Source: Novisyntrophococcus fermenticellae (lineage in GTDB: Bacteria; Bacillota; Clostridia; Lachnospirales; Lachnospiraceae). Taken from it: a stretch of DNA of 64,000 nt. Below, piece by piece: positions 36,674 through 46,416 of this stretch (position 1 is the stretch's first letter; every line of letters begins with the position of its first letter). The stretch lies in the NCBI RefSeq assembly GCF_018866245.1, contig NZ_CP076458.1, forward strand, positions 434,001 to 498,000, in the 5' to 3' direction. The translations under genes and the position numbers were made by a program. A model generated the notes under the pieces. The model searched no databases and was not told where the DNA came from. It saw only the letters and a list, made by a program, of their open reading frames with translations.

Positions 36674-38053
36674 TTATACTCCTAAAAGATTTTCTCCGAT
36701 TTTTACAACATCTCCGGCTCCCATAGTTATCAACAAATCGCCGGGCTCACAATTTTCCAATAAATAATTTTCTATCTCATCAAAGGTAGGAAAATATTGG
36801 CATTCAGTGCCCAACTTTAGAATTTCCTGCTGAAGGTCTTTAGAGGAGATTCCAATTGTATTTTTTTCCCGGGCAGCATATATATCTGCCAGCAACACTT
36901 TATCTGCCAGAGTCAGCGCCTTTGCAAAATCTCCAAGAAGTGCTTTTGTTCTGGTATAGGTATGAGGCTGAAATACACACCAGGTTGTCTGATGAGGGTA
37001 TTTCTTTGCGGCTTTTAAGGTGGCGGTGATTTCTGTCGGATGGTGAGCGTAATCATCTATGACAGTCACTCCTCCGATTGTCCCTTTATATTGAAAGCGC
37101 CGGTCGGTTCCTGTAAAGGTTGAGAATCCCTCCTGTATTGTAGCTGTATCCAGGCTCAGCCGGTGTGCCAGAGCAATCGTAGCCAGGGCGTTGGAGACAT
37201 TATGCATGCCCGGTATGCGCAGAACAAATTCCCCAATGGGTTTCCCATGAAAGATACAGGTAAAAGAAGGGCAGCCCATTTGATCAAAGATAATATCAGC
37301 GGCTGTGTAATCAGCGGAATTTTCCAATCCATAAGTAATGACTTCACAATTAAGACCTTCAGTTATGGATTCGTATTTTGGTGTATCCGCGTTGATAATC
37401 AATGTGCCGTCAGAAGGCAGGAGAGCAGCAAATTTATGAAAAGAATGACGAATATCATCAATATCTTTAAAAAAGTCAAGATGATCTGCATCGACATTCA
37501 ATATCAGACTGATTTTGGGAAAGAAACTTAAAAAACTATTTGTATACTCACAAGCCTCAGTAATAAATATCTCAGATTTACCTACTCTGATATTACCATG
37601 AATGGAAGGGAGAATTCCTCCGACAGTTATGGTCGGATCACAGTCTCCGGCCATAAGAACATGGGAGGCGAGAGAAGTGGTAGTAGTTTTGCCGTGAGTT
37701 CCTGAAATTGCAATAGGGGTTTCGTAGTTCTTCATAATCTGCCCCAACAACTGGGCCCGGGTCAGCATTGGAATTCCCTTTTCCACTACACAGGCATATT
37801 CCGGATTATCAGGATGAACTGCAGCTGTATAAACCACCAGATCTATATCATCTGTTATGTTGGAGGGCACCTGGGAATAATGTACTTTGATGCCCAGTTT
37901 TTCCATCGCTTTCGTAAGCTCACTTTGCTTTATATCAGATCCTGATATCGAAAACCCTTCTTTAAATAAAATCTCAGCGAGACCACTCATACTGATTCCG
38001 CCAATACCTATAAAATGCACATGGATGGGTGTATTAAAATCAACTGTATACAT
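36674..38053 (-). CDS. murC: UDP-N-acetylmuramate--L-alanine ligase
   Basis: MurC adds L-alanine to UDP-MurNAc in the first step of the peptidoglycan stem peptide. The 459-residue protein has the N-terminal UDP-binding glycine loop GIGGISMSGLA (residues 16-26), the ATP-binding GTHGKTTT (118-125), the central-domain HLDFFKD segment and the C-terminal DDYAHHPTEI motif near 320. It is a single gene on the minus strand with its own promoter at 38089-38117. The last codons lie next to the DnaA-box cluster. Confidence 0.97.
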   Translation of the reverse strand: MYTVDFNTPIHVHFIGIGGISMSGLAEILFKEGFSISGSDIKQSELTKAMEKLGIKVHYSQVPSNITDDIDLVVYTAAVHPDNPEYACVVEKGIPMLTRAQLLGQIMKNYETPIAISGTHGKTTTTSLASHVLMAGDCDPTITVGGILPSIHGNIRVGKSEIFITEACEYTNSFLSFFPKISLILNVDADHLDFFKDIDDIRHSFHKFAALLPSDGTLIINADTPKYESITEGLNCEVITYGLENSADYTAADIIFDQMGCPSFTCIFHGKPIGEFVLRIPGMHNVSNALATIALAHRLSLDTATIQEGFSTFTGTDRRFQYKGTIGGVTVIDDYAHHPTEITATLKAAKKYPHQTTWCVFQPHTYTRTKALLGDFAKALTLADKVLLADIYAAREKNTIGISSKDLQQEILKLGTECQYFPTFDEIENYLLENCEPGDLLITMGAGDVVKIGENLLGV

Positions 38054-38088
38054 ATTGAAAATCCTCTTTAATTAATAATTTTTTTATC

Positions 38089-38117
38089 ATTATACGCTTT
38101 TAACCATGAAAAGTAAA
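38089..38117 (-). promoter_or_regulatory. Promoter of murC
   Basis: On the minus strand TATAAT (38089-38094) is preceded by TTTACT (38112-38117) with a 17-base spacer. The remainder of the 297-base AT-rich divergent gap to glgC shows nothing else that I can support except the glgC promoter. Confidence 0.6.
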
Positions 38118-38289
38118 TATATAAGACAGAACGCTGCCGGAACCGCATCTGAAATCCCGAAGGAGGCTTTGCCTGAATGAAATTGTTGTTAATTGTAAAA
38201 AAAAGAAAAATAAAAGAAAATGCTGAAATGAAAATTAGGTAAAAAGTTATAAAATGTAGGAAAAAAGATTTGAAAAAATATAAAAAATG

Positions 38290-38318
38290 TTCACAATTAA
38301 TTCAAAATATGTTATAAT
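38290..38318 (+). promoter_or_regulatory. Promoter of glgC-glgD
   Basis: TTCACA (38290-38295), a 17-base spacer and TATAAT (38313-38318) lie 33 bases before the glgC start in a strongly AT-rich region. Confidence 0.7.
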
Positions 38319-38350
38319 ATAATATATTATATACGACAAGAGGTGATTGC

Positions 38351-39622
38351 ATGATTAAAAAAGAGATGATAGCAATGCTGCTTGCAGGTGGTCAGGGCAG
38401 TCGTTTAGGTGTACTTACACAGAATGTTGCAAAACCTGCGGTTGCATTTGGCGGAAAATATCGTATTATAGACTTTCCGCTCAGTAACTGTATTAATTCA
38501 GGCATTGATACAGTCGGTGTTCTTACCCAATACCAACCCTTGCGGCTCAATACGCATATAGGAATCGGCATTCCCTGGGATTTGGATAAAAACGTTGGCG
38601 GTGTTACGGTACTGCCCCCATACGAGAGAAGTACAAACAGTGAGTGGTACACTGGAACGGCAAATGCAATCTACCAGAACATGGATTTTATGGAAAATTA
38701 TAATCCGGACTATGTTCTAATCTTATCAGGTGACCACATCTACAAAATGGACTATGAAGTGATGTTGGATTTTCACAAAGCCAACAAGGCAGATGTTACA
38801 ATCGCCTGTATGCCGGTTCCGATTGAAGAAGCCAGCCGTTTTGGAGTCATGATCACGGATGGCAGTGGCCGTATTACGGAGTTCGAGGAAAAACCGGAGC
38901 ATCCCAGAAGCAATCTGGCTTCTATGGGAATTTATATCTTTAGCTGGCCGGTATTAAAAGAAGCACTGCATGCACTGAAGGAGCAGACAAGCTGCGACTT
39001 CGGCAAACATGTTCTTCCATACTGCAGGGATAACGGGAAAAACCTGTTTGCCTATGAGTTCAATGGTTACTGGAAGGATGTGGGGACCCTTGCCTCTTAT
39101 TGGGAAGCTAATATGGAACTGATTGACATTATTCCCGAGTTTAATCTGTATGAGGAATTCTGGAAGATCTATACGAAGGGGGATGTGATACGTCCTCAGT
39201 ACGTATCCGGCGAAGCTGTTATTGAGCGAAGTATTATCGGCGAAGGGACTGAGATTTATGGAGAAGTACATAATTCGGTGATAGGGGCGGATGTCTATAT
39301 TGCTAAGGGGGCTGTGGTTCGGGATTCCATTATCATGCGGCATAGCAGAATCGGCGAGGGAACACAGGTGGACAAGTCGATTATAGCGGAGAACGTTAAA
39401 GTTGGCGCTAATGTACAGATGGGGGTTGGTGAGGAACAACCGAATGTGCTTAAGCCCCATGTATACTCCTTTGGACTTGCTACTGTTGGTGAGAACTCTG
39501 TTATTCCTCCTAGTGTACGGATTGGAAAAAATACCGCCATCGTTGGAGAGACCACTCCGGAGGATTATCCGGATGGGGAACTGGTATCCGGCGGTGTGAT
39601 TCGAGAGAAGGGCGGTGAATAA
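38351..39622 (+). CDS. glgC: Glucose-1-phosphate adenylyltransferase
   Basis: GlgC makes ADP-glucose, the precursor of glycogen. The 423-residue protein shows the nucleotidyltransferase start [12 protein letters not shown], the [15 protein letters not shown] substrate segment, [12 protein letters not shown], the catalytic [10 protein letters not shown] region and EFEEKP. A left-handed beta-helix with hexapeptide repeats fills about residues 295-400. It is followed by glgD, with which it forms a heteromeric enzyme in Firmicutes; the two genes are separated by one base. AAGAGGTGATTGC precedes the ATG. Confidence 0.97.
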   Translation: MIKKEMIAMLLAGGQGSRLGVLTQNVAKPAVAFGGKYRIIDFPLSNCINSGIDTVGVLTQYQPLRLNTHIGIGIPWDLDKNVGGVTVLPPYERSTNSEWYTGTANAIYQNMDFMENYNPDYVLILSGDHIYKMDYEVMLDFHKANKADVTIACMPVPIEEASRFGVMITDGSGRITEFEEKPEHPRSNLASMGIYIFSWPVLKEALHALKEQTSCDFGKHVLPYCRDNGKNLFAYEFNGYWKDVGTLASYWEANMELIDIIPEFNLYEEFWKIYTKGDVIRPQYVSGEAVIERSIIGEGTEIYGEVHNSVIGADVYIAKGAVVRDSIIMRHSRIGEGTQVDKSIIAENVKVGANVQMGVGEEQPNVLKPHVYSFGLATVGENSVIPPSVRIGKNTAIVGETTPEDYPDGELVSGGVIREKGGE

Positions 39623-39623
39623 T

Positions 39624-40739
39624 ATGAGAGCACTTGGTATTATTTTAGCAGGCGGCAATAACAATAAGATGAAAGAGTTATCTAATAAGAGGGCAATTGC
39701 AGCCATGCCTATTGCAGGCAGTTACAGGAGTATAGACTTTGCTCTGAGCAATATGGCAAACTCTCATATTCAGAAAGTGGCGGTTTTGACACAATATAAT
39801 GCAAGATCCCTGAATGAACACCTGAGCTCTTCAAAATGGTGGGATTTTGGACGCAAGCAAGGAGGAATGTATGTATTCACGCCCACGGTCACAGTTGGAA
39901 ACAGCTGGTGGTACCGCGGCACGGCGGATGCAATTTACCAGAATCTGTCTTGGCTCAAGCAAAGTCATGAACCATATGTCGTGATTGCTTCCGGAGATGG
40001 AATATACAAGCTGGATTATAATAAAGTTCTGGAATATCATATTTCAAAGCGGGCAGATGTCACTGTAGTCTGCACGGAATGCAGGGAGGCGGATACCAGC
40101 CGGTTTGGTGTTCTAAAGATGAATGAGGATTGCCGGATTGAAGAATTTGATGAGAAGCCCATGGTTTCGCAGTCAAATCTTATATCAACAGGTATATATG
40201 TCATTCGCAGAAGGCAGCTGATAGAGCTGATAGAACGTTGCGCACAGGAAGACCGTCACGACTTTGTAAAGGATATTCTGATACGATATAAGAATCTGAA
40301 AAGAATCTATGGTTATAAAATTAATACGTATTGGAGCAATATTTCTACGGTAGAGTCGTATTATAACACGAATATGGACTTCTTAAAGCCGGAAGTACGG
40401 GAATATTTCTTTGGAGAATATCCGGGTATTTATTCCAAAATCGATGATTTGCCGCCCGCTAAGTATAATCCCGGCAGCTGTGTAAAGAACAGCCTGATTG
40501 CCAGCGGCTGTATTATCAATGGACATATTGAAAATTCAGTGATTTTTAAGGATGTGTATGTGGGCAATAATTGTGTGATTAAGAACTCTATTGTGTTAAA
40601 TAATGTTTACCTGGGAGATAACACGCATATTGAAAACTGTATTGTGGAGAGCCGTGGTACAATCAGGGCGAATTCATACTATTGTGGAGAAGATGGTATC
40701 AAAATTGTAGTGGAGAAGAACGAAAGATATGCAATCTGA
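39624..40739 (+). CDS. glgD: ADP-glucose pyrophosphorylase regulatory subunit GlgD
   Basis: GlgD resembles GlgC but is mostly non-catalytic and modulates the GlgC/GlgD complex. This 371-residue protein has a degenerate nucleotide loop (ILAGGNNNKMKELSNKRA) where GlgC has GQGSRL, keeps the sugar-phosphate segment (GSYRSIDFALSNM) and WYRGTADAIYQN, and ends in the hexapeptide repeat domain. ATG 39624 is preferred; the in-frame GTG at 39615 overlaps the end of glgC. The pair probably stores glycogen before sporulation. Confidence 0.94.
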   Translation: MRALGIILAGGNNNKMKELSNKRAIAAMPIAGSYRSIDFALSNMANSHIQKVAVLTQYNARSLNEHLSSSKWWDFGRKQGGMYVFTPTVTVGNSWWYRGTADAIYQNLSWLKQSHEPYVVIASGDGIYKLDYNKVLEYHISKRADVTVVCTECREADTSRFGVLKMNEDCRIEEFDEKPMVSQSNLISTGIYVIRRRQLIELIERCAQEDRHDFVKDILIRYKNLKRIYGYKINTYWSNISTVESYYNTNMDFLKPEVREYFFGEYPGIYSKIDDLPPAKYNPGSCVKNSLIASGCIINGHIENSVIFKDVYVGNNCVIKNSIVLNNVYLGDNTHIENCIVESRGTIRANSYYCGEDGIKIVVEKNERYAI

Positions 40740-40781
40740 AAACTGCGATCTGAAAAAACTGCTAAGGGGGCAAAAATCGAT

Positions 40782-41063
40782 ATGAACATTACAGACGTAA
40801 GGGTACGTAAGGTTACAAAGGATGGTAAGATGAAGGCGGTTGTTTCCATAACAATCGATGACGAGTTTGTAGTACATGACATCAAAGTGATTGAAGGGGA
40901 TAAGGGTCTTTTTATCGCCATGCCGAGTCGTAAGGCAACAGATGGAGAGTATCGGGATATCGCCCACCCCATCAATTCCGAAACCAGAGACCATATTCAG
41001 ACCATAATTTTGGACAGGTATGAGCAGGTGATGAGTGAAAGTGTGGCAGACGAGGCTCTATAG
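40782..41063 (+). CDS. spoVG: Septation/stage V sporulation protein SpoVG
   Basis: The 93-residue protein is a clear Spo[13 protein letters not shown] at the start, [21 protein letters not shown] in the middle, and [10 protein letters not shown] followed by DIAHPI. SpoVG binds RNA and DNA and affects septation, sporulation and virulence genes. It lies 42 bases after glgD with a GGGGGCAAA site upstream, and is followed by a terminator, so it may be the last gene of the glg transcript. Confidence 0.96.
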   Translation: MNITDVRVRKVTKDGKMKAVVSITIDDEFVVHDIKVIEGDKGLFIAMPSRKATDGEYRDIAHPINSETRDHIQTIILDRYEQVMSESVADEAL

Positions 41064-41129
41064 CAATATAAAGTTGAAAAGCCGCTTGCGGCGGACACAC
41101 CGCCTTTCGAACAGCACAATGGAGTATAT

Positions 41130-41171
41130 AAAGGGACTACTGTACATGAAAATGAAGGCAGCAGTCCTTTT
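41130..41171 (+). terminator. Terminator after spoVG
   Basis: AAAGG(G)ACTACTG at 41130-41142 pairs with CAGCAGTCCTTT at 41159-41170, with one bulge and one mismatch, followed by TTTTA. Confidence 0.65.
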
Positions 41172-41180
41172 ACATTTGCC

Positions 41181-41209
41181 TTGAAAATTCAGACAGTGTT
41201 CTTTATAAT
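41181..41209 (+). promoter_or_regulatory. Promoter of the RsmF-like gene
   Basis: TTGAAA (41181-41186) and TATAAT (41204-41209) are 17 bases apart, about 52 bases ahead of the start codon. Confidence 0.7.
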
Positions 41210-41260
41210 GATTCTAGTATAGCGGAAGCAAAACATGAGAAAGCAAAGGATGGATATGTA

Positions 41261-42643
41261 ATGATTGCTTTACCGGAAGAATTTCTGACTCGAATGCAGC
41301 AGATGCTTGGGAAAGATTATAAAGAATTTATCATGAGTTATGATGAGCCACGTCAGTATGGGCTGCGTGTCAATACCTTGAAAATTACGCCTGAGAGGTT
41401 TCAGACCATTACTCCTTTTCCTGTCAAGCCAATCCCCTGGGTGGAGAATGGTTTCTATTATTCTGAAGATATTCACCCGGCACAGGATTCCTATTATGCG
41501 GCCGGTCTGTATTATCTTCAAGAACCTTCGGCCATGACACCAGCCGGCCGCCTTCCCATAGCGGACGGAGACAGAGTGCTCGATCTTTGCGCAGCTCCCG
41601 GAGGAAAAGCAACCGAACTGGCGGCCCGTCTTAAAAATACAGGTACTTTGGTGGCAAATGATATAAGCAATTCCAGAGCCAAAGCGCTCCTTCACAATCT
41701 GGAGCTTTTTGGGGCGGGAAACATCTTTGTGACAAATGAAAAACCGGGCAACTTGTCCCGGGCTTTTGAAGGATGGTTTGACAAGGTTCTGGTAGATGCC
41801 CCATGTTCGGGAGAAGGAATGTTCCGAAAAGCACCCGAAGTTGCAAAAACCTGGAGGACTGACCGCCCTGAATACTTTGCCAATATACAGAAGGATATCA
41901 TAGCCAACGCCGTTAAGATGCTGGGAAGCGGAGGGATGATGCTATATTCCACATGCACATTCGCATCACAGGAGAACGAAGGCTCCATATCGTGGCTTTT
42001 GAACCATTTTCCGGAGATGGAGTTGGTGGAGATACAGCCATATGAGAAATTCGGGCCGGGGATACCAAAATGGGGCGACGGCAGACCGGAACTGAAAAAA
42101 TGTATGCATATCTGGCCCCACCGCATGGAAGGGGAAGGGCATTTTCTCGCACTGTTACGAAAAAAGGAAGTCCGGAATACAGTGATTCAGCCCTTTTTGT
42201 CCCCCTTGAGACTGGATAAAAGTGAAAAGCTTCTGCTGGAAGAATTCATGAAGGAGCTGGGGATCAGCATTGCGACAGACCATATTGAAGCTCGTAACGG
42301 AAAAGCTTACCTGATTCCGGAATTGCCCGAGCAAGTGAGGGGGCTTCATTTTATTCGTAATGGACTTTTTCTTGGTACCTTTAAAAAGAACCGCTTTGAG
42401 CCGTCCCAAAGTTGGGCCATGGCGCTGTCAGCAGACAAATGCTCTCAGAGCATCTGCCTGCCCAGAGGTGATGCACGCATCGAAAGATATCTGCGCGGAG
42501 AGACAATTCAGGCGGAACAGGAAGCGGAAAAATTAAAAAATGGATGGAAACTGATCTGTGTCGATAAATTTTCTTTGGGTTGGGGGAAACTGCTGAATGG
42601 TGTCATAAAAAACAAGTTCTTGTGTTCATGGAGAACAAATTAA
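41261..42643 (+). CDS. RsmB/RsmF-type RNA m5C methyltransferase
   Basis: The 460-residue SAM-dependent enzyme has the NOL1/NOP2/Sun catalytic core: motif I DLCAAPGGKATEL (near residue 108), motif IV VDAPCSGEGMF with a proline-cysteine dipeptide (near 176), and YSTCTFASQENE with the nucleophile cysteine (near 231). The C-terminal half, about residues 290-450, carries an RsmF-type PUA-like RNA-binding domain, so 16S rRNA cytosine-5 methylation is the likely job. The exact target base cannot be told from sequence. The ATG at 41261 follows AAAGGATGG. Confidence 0.9.
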   Translation: MIALPEEFLTRMQQMLGKDYKEFIMSYDEPRQYGLRVNTLKITPERFQTITPFPVKPIPWVENGFYYSEDIHPAQDSYYAAGLYYLQEPSAMTPAGRLPIADGDRVLDLCAAPGGKATELAARLKNTGTLVANDISNSRAKALLHNLELFGAGNIFVTNEKPGNLSRAFEGWFDKVLVDAPCSGEGMFRKAPEVAKTWRTDRPEYFANIQKDIIANAVKMLGSGGMMLYSTCTFASQENEGSISWLLNHFPEMELVEIQPYEKFGPGIPKWGDGRPELKKCMHIWPHRMEGEGHFLALLRKKEVRNTVIQPFLSPLRLDKSEKLLLEEFMKELGISIATDHIEARNGKAYLIPELPEQVRGLHFIRNGLFLGTFKKNRFEPSQSWAMALSADKCSQSICLPRGDARIERYLRGETIQAEQEAEKLKNGWKLICVDKFSLGWGKLLNGVIKNKFLCSWRTN

Positions 42644-42810
42644 GGAAGATATTGTGCTAATTCGTCGTATAATGATACGAAAATACGACAAAATATTACA
42701 GGAATATTAAGAGTGATTAAAAAAAGCTTTCGTTTTTTACATCTATATGATATAATCAATGGCACGGGGAATAGCGGAGACGCCAAAAGGGGAAACTACG
42801 AGGTGTAAAG

Positions 42811-44055
42811 ATGAGAGATAAAAAACGATTTTGCGCGATAGTTGTGGCGCTGCTTCTGACAATGTCAGTTGTACCAGGCTATGCAGCGACAACCCAGGAG
42901 AAAATCTCTGATGCGCAGACACAGAAAAAATCAACTGAGTCAACGCTGGAGGATACAAAATCAAAGATCGCTGTTCTTGAATCGAAAAAAAACCAGTCGG
43001 AGTCATACTTATCGGATTTAAGTCAGCAGCTTACGGAATTACAGGAAAGCCTTGAACGGCTCCGGTCGGATTCGGAAGTCAAACAGCAGGAGCTGGAGCA
43101 AGTACAGCAGGAACTTGAAGAAGCCAGGGAACAGGAATCCAAACAATATGAGGATATGAAGCTGCGGATTCAATACATGTATGAAAATTCCGGTTCGGGT
43201 TACATAGATATGCTGTTTTCATCAGAGAATTTTGGCGATTTTCTCTCCTGTGCTCAAAACATGGCAGAGATTAATAAATATGATAGAAACATGTTAGATG
43301 ACTATAAGGCAGCAAAAGAACAAGTCCAGGAAAAAGAAGATAAAGTTGTGGCGGAGCAGCAGAAGATTGCCAGTCTCCAGGCTGAGAGCACAGAGAAACA
43401 GGAACAAGTGCAGGAAATATATCAGGCGACTTATATTCAGATGCGTGAATACACGGAAAATCTTGGCAGTGCACAGTCAGAAGCAAACAATCTTCTTGCT
43501 CAGATAAGTGCCCAGGAAGAAAACATCACACAACTTATGGTACAGGCTAAGAGCGAAGAAGTAGAACGCCAGCAGCGTGAAGCTGAAAAAAAAGAAGCAG
43601 CCCAGAATGCGGCCAGACAGCAGAGTGTGTCAAACAGTTCCACAGCAGGCAGGAACAACAGCGGTTCTTCCTCCGGTACCAGCAATACAAAACCATCTAG
43701 TCAGAAAAACAATAATACCAATAATGCTGCAACCCCAAGTGGAAATAGCAGCAATACAAACACACAGGCATCAGGGACCTATCTTGGAAGGTTTAAGCTG
43801 ACTGCCTACTGTAACTGTGAAATCTGTACCGGCAAGTGGGCAGGCGGGCTGACAGCAAGCGGAACCACACCCACAGCGGGAAGAACGATTGCAATGGCTG
43901 GCCTTCCATTCGGAACACAGCTGTTAATTAACGGACAAGTTTATACAGTGGAAGACAGAGGGACCCAGTACGGTCATGTAGATGTTTTTACTGCGACGCA
44001 TTCTCAGGCATTGAGCTTTGGGCTGCAGTATGCAGATGTGTATAGACTGAATTAA
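42811..44055 (+). CDS. Secreted coiled-coil and 3D-domain cell-wall protein
   Basis: The 414-residue protein starts with a signal peptide (MRDKKRFCAIVVALLLTMSV, cut near residue 26), then a long CwlO/PcsB-like coiled coil (about 30-265), a linker rich in S, N, G and T (about 270-320), and a C-terminal 3D domain (about 325-414) with FKLTAYCNCEICTGKW and the aspartates of VEDRG and HVDVF. The 3D domain is shared with MltA-type lytic transglycosylases, so cleavage of peptidoglycan glycan strands is likely. A TATAAT box at 42751 lies upstream; the 5' leader near 42770-42810 is purine-rich. Confidence 0.9.
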   Translation: MRDKKRFCAIVVALLLTMSVVPGYAATTQEKISDAQTQKKSTESTLEDTKSKIAVLESKKNQSESYLSDLSQQLTELQESLERLRSDSEVKQQELEQVQQELEEAREQESKQYEDMKLRIQYMYENSGSGYIDMLFSSENFGDFLSCAQNMAEINKYDRNMLDDYKAAKEQVQEKEDKVVAEQQKIASLQAESTEKQEQVQEIYQATYIQMREYTENLGSAQSEANNLLAQISAQEENITQLMVQAKSEEVERQQREAEKKEAAQNAARQQSVSNSSTAGRNNSGSSSGTSNTKPSSQKNNNTNNAATPSGNSSNTNTQASGTYLGRFKLTAYCNCEICTGKWAGGLTASGTTPTAGRTIAMAGLPFGTQLLINGQVYTVEDRGTQYGHVDVFTATHSQALSFGLQYADVYRLN

Positions 44056-44060
44056 CATCC

Positions 44061-44100
44061 ATATCAGTTCAGCCATTTGAAGGTATGGCTGAACTGATAT
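44061..44100 (+). terminator. Perfect 16-bp hairpin after the 3D-domain gene
   Basis: ATATCAGTTCAGCCAT (44061-44076) pairs perfectly with ATGGCTGAACTGATAT (44085-44100). The following bases TTATCT give only a weak T tract. Confidence 0.7.
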
Positions 44101-44121
44101 TATCTGATCTGAAAAAAGATG

Positions 44122-44150
44122 TTGACTTTTTCGGTGATTTTTTATATAAT
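44122..44150 (+). promoter_or_regulatory. Promoter of tRNA-Pro
   Basis: TTGACT (44122-44127) and TATAAT (44145-44150) with a 17-base spacer lie 44 bases ahead of the tRNA. Confidence 0.8.
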
Positions 44151-44193
44151 ACATATTGCTGATATGGCAAATAATGAAAACAATTCAAAAGTA

Positions 44194-44267
44194 CGAAGCG
44201 TGGCTCAGTTTGGTAGAGCGCTGCGTTCGGGACGCAGAGGTCGTGGGTTCGAATCCCGTCGCTTCGA
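44194..44267 (+). tRNA. tRNA-Pro (CGG)
   Basis: The acceptor stem is CGAAGCG with CGCTTCG, the D arm is GCTC...GAGC, the anticodon stem CTGCG/CGCAG holds the loop TTCGGGA (anticodon CGG), and the T arm reads GTGGG-TTCGAAT-CCCGT. Base A is the discriminator. CCA is not encoded. The CDS at 44422 may be read from the same promoter. Confidence 0.95.
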
Positions 44268-44421
44268 TTTAGAGAAACTTGTGAATATAGGGGTTTGCAA
44301 GGAGGATATCCAAATTAACGGATATCCTTTTTTTAAACTGCGTATTTTCATGAATGTTGAGATATACACAATTATGTGCTATTATGCTTTTATAAAAATC
44401 GCAAATGAGGAGCGGGAATAT

Positions 44422-45399
44422 ATGAAGAAAAGTTATAAAAAGGCACTTTTGGAGTTCTCCGAGCAGTTGGGACTGACGTTGGATACCCAGACGGCGATTA
44501 TTTTCGGAGTACATAATGGATATTCTGTCTGCCTGACACCGGTGAACGAATCCTATCAATTTACTTTAAGTGTGGCAGTAAGCTATGAAGAGGGTATGCC
44601 GGATGCAAAGGTTTTGAAGGGAGCTGTATCAACATCCAGGACGGTCAGGGCTTGTGCGGTGCAAGGCTATAGAGCGAATTATTCTCTGCGTGCGGGTATG
44701 ACGAAAAAAAAGACAGGGGAAAACCTGCAGGAAGCTCTTTTGGCAGTGACAAGCTATCTGCATGAAAATGCTCTGAAGAACTGCTGTCAAAGCTGTGGTG
44801 CTTCAGGTGCTGCGGAAGTCTATAACATATCCGGCACTGCTGAAATGTTGTGCGGGGATTGCTTTTCAAAACGATGCGAAGAAGTGGCAGAAAAAGAAAC
44901 ACAGCAAAATCAAAAGAAGGAAAACCTGATTGGCGGGATTGTGGGGGCTCTGCTTGGTTCTATACTGGGAGCGGCGGCTATTGTCCTTCTGGGACAACTA
45001 GGTTATGTAGCGGCACTATCCGGCCTGATTCTTGGGGTATGCACACTGAAAGGATATGAAATTTTGGCTGGACGTCTAAGTAAAAAGGGGATTGTTATAA
45101 GCATAATCATTATGCTTATAATGGTTTATGTTGGTAATCGGGTGGACTGGTCAATTAGTGCTGCACAGTATTTTGAAGATTTAGATATACTAACGGCTTT
45201 CCGCCTGATTCCGGATTTACTTAAGGAAGGTTATCTTGAATCCGGAGTTTATTATGGAAATCTGGCAATGGTGTATGTGTTTACTTTGGTGGGTGCCATA
45301 CCTACAATTATCAGTACGCTGCGTGCGAGAAAACAGGCAAATGTAAGCCATAAGATGAGTGGGGATACAGAAAAACACTGGCCAAAAGATTTTCAATAG
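44422..45399 (+). CDS. Membrane protein with zinc-ribbon-like motif, unknown function
   Basis: The 325-residue protein has a soluble N-terminal domain (about 1-120), a paired-cysteine region with CCQSC near 119-123 and CGDC near 146 that looks like a zinc knuckle, a K/E/Q-rich linker, and about four membrane helices (about 172-190, 195-215, 222-240 and 285-305). I do not recognise a named family. ATG 44422 has GAGGAG about ten bases upstream; the frame stays open back through the tRNA gene by chance. It lies 154 bases after tRNA-Pro without a clear terminator between. Confidence 0.7.
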   Translation: MKKSYKKALLEFSEQLGLTLDTQTAIIFGVHNGYSVCLTPVNESYQFTLSVAVSYEEGMPDAKVLKGAVSTSRTVRACAVQGYRANYSLRAGMTKKKTGENLQEALLAVTSYLHENALKNCCQSCGASGAAEVYNISGTAEMLCGDCFSKRCEEVAEKETQQNQKKENLIGGIVGALLGSILGAAAIVLLGQLGYVAALSGLILGVCTLKGYEILAGRLSKKGIVISIIIMLIMVYVGNRVDWSISAAQYFEDLDILTAFRLIPDLLKEGYLESGVYYGNLAMVYVFTLVGAIPTIISTLRARKQANVSHKMSGDTEKHWPKDFQ

Positions 45400-45411
45400 A
45401 AGAGGAAAGTC

Positions 45412-45440
45412 TTGACTAGTTATCGGAATTTGATTATTGT
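45412..45440 (+). promoter_or_regulatory. Promoter of rnz-tsaD
   Basis: TTGACT (45412-45417) and TATTGT (45435-45440) are 17 bases apart, 55 bases before the rnz start. Confidence 0.5.
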
Positions 45441-45495
45441 AAAAGAGAAGTACATTGATTTTAATGCAAAATAAATCGTAGTTAGAGGAAATTAG

Positions 45496-46404
45496 ATGTT
45501 AGATGTATGTTTGTTAGGAACAGGAGGGATGATGCCTTTACCGAACCGGTGGCTGACCTCTTTGATGACCAGATATAATGGAAGCAATTTGCTGATTGAT
45601 TGTGGGGAAGGAACGCAGATTGCGATAAAAGAAAAAGGATGGAGCTTTAAACCGATAGATGTGGTGTGTTTTACACACTACCATGCGGATCATATCAGCG
45701 GACTTCCGGGGCTGCTTCTGACGATGGGAAATGCAGAGCGAAAGGAACCTCTGACATTGATTGGACCCAAAGGCCTGAACAGGGTAGTATCTTCGCTCAG
45801 AGTGATTGCGCCTGAATTGCCATTTCAGATTCAATGTATTGAGATTACCGAGGCGGAACAAAGTTTTGAGATTGCAGGCTACCATATCACGGCATTTCGG
45901 GTCAATCACAATGTGGTCTGCTATGGCTATAGCATTGATATTCCGAGGGTTGGTAAATTTGATGTGGATCGTGCCCGCATGCAGGGAATACCGGTAAAAT
46001 ACTGGAACAAGCTGCAAAAAGGGGAGAGAATCGAAGCGGACGGAATGATATATACACCGGATATGGTATTGGGTGGGGAAAGAAAAGGACTTAAATTGAC
46101 TTACTGTACGGATACCAGGCCTGTGCCGTCAATTTCAGAGCACGCCAAAGGAGCGGATTTATTTATTTGTGAAGGAATGTATGGCGAACCGGAGAAAGAA
46201 GCCAAGGCGAAAGAATACAAGCATATGACATTTACGGAGGCTGGAATGCTTGCAAAGAATGCCGGGGTCAGGGAGATGTGGCTGACCCATTATAGCCCCT
46301 CTCTGGTTTATCCGGAGCAATATCTGGAAAGCGTGCGAAAGATATTTCCGAATACCCGTGCATCCAGAGACGGACAATCCGCGGAACTGTTGTTTGAAGA
46401 TTGA
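45496..46404 (+). CDS. rnz: Ribonuclease Z
   Basis: RNase Z removes tRNA 3' trailers before CCA addition. The 302-residue protein has the metallo-beta-lactamase motif FTHYHADHISGLPG (near residue 60), the lysine-rich GPKG segment, the later histidine near 139 (FRVNHNV), the CTDTRP metal aspartate near 210 and the final LTHYSP histidine near 263. None of the four tRNA genes in this window encodes CCA, which matches a need for RNase Z. tsaD starts 12 bases downstream. Confidence 0.93.
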   Translation: MLDVCLLGTGGMMPLPNRWLTSLMTRYNGSNLLIDCGEGTQIAIKEKGWSFKPIDVVCFTHYHADHISGLPGLLLTMGNAERKEPLTLIGPKGLNRVVSSLRVIAPELPFQIQCIEITEAEQSFEIAGYHITAFRVNHNVVCYGYSIDIPRVGKFDVDRARMQGIPVKYWNKLQKGERIEADGMIYTPDMVLGGERKGLKLTYCTDTRPVPSISEHAKGADLFICEGMYGEPEKEAKAKEYKHMTFTEAGMLAKNAGVREMWLTHYSPSLVYPEQYLESVRKIFPNTRASRDGQSAELLFED

Positions 46405-46416
46405 AGAAGGTCAGAG

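Noticed and set aside
42757..42810. Riboswitch ahead of the 3D-domain gene
   Set aside because: The purine-rich leader is only about 50 bases long and does not show the conserved blocks of c-di-AMP (ydaO), c-di-GMP or other classes I know.
44119..44421. N-terminal extension of the membrane protein at 44422 through the tRNA
   Set aside because: The frame is open by chance across tRNA-Pro. A ribosome binding site and family-like start exist only at 44422.
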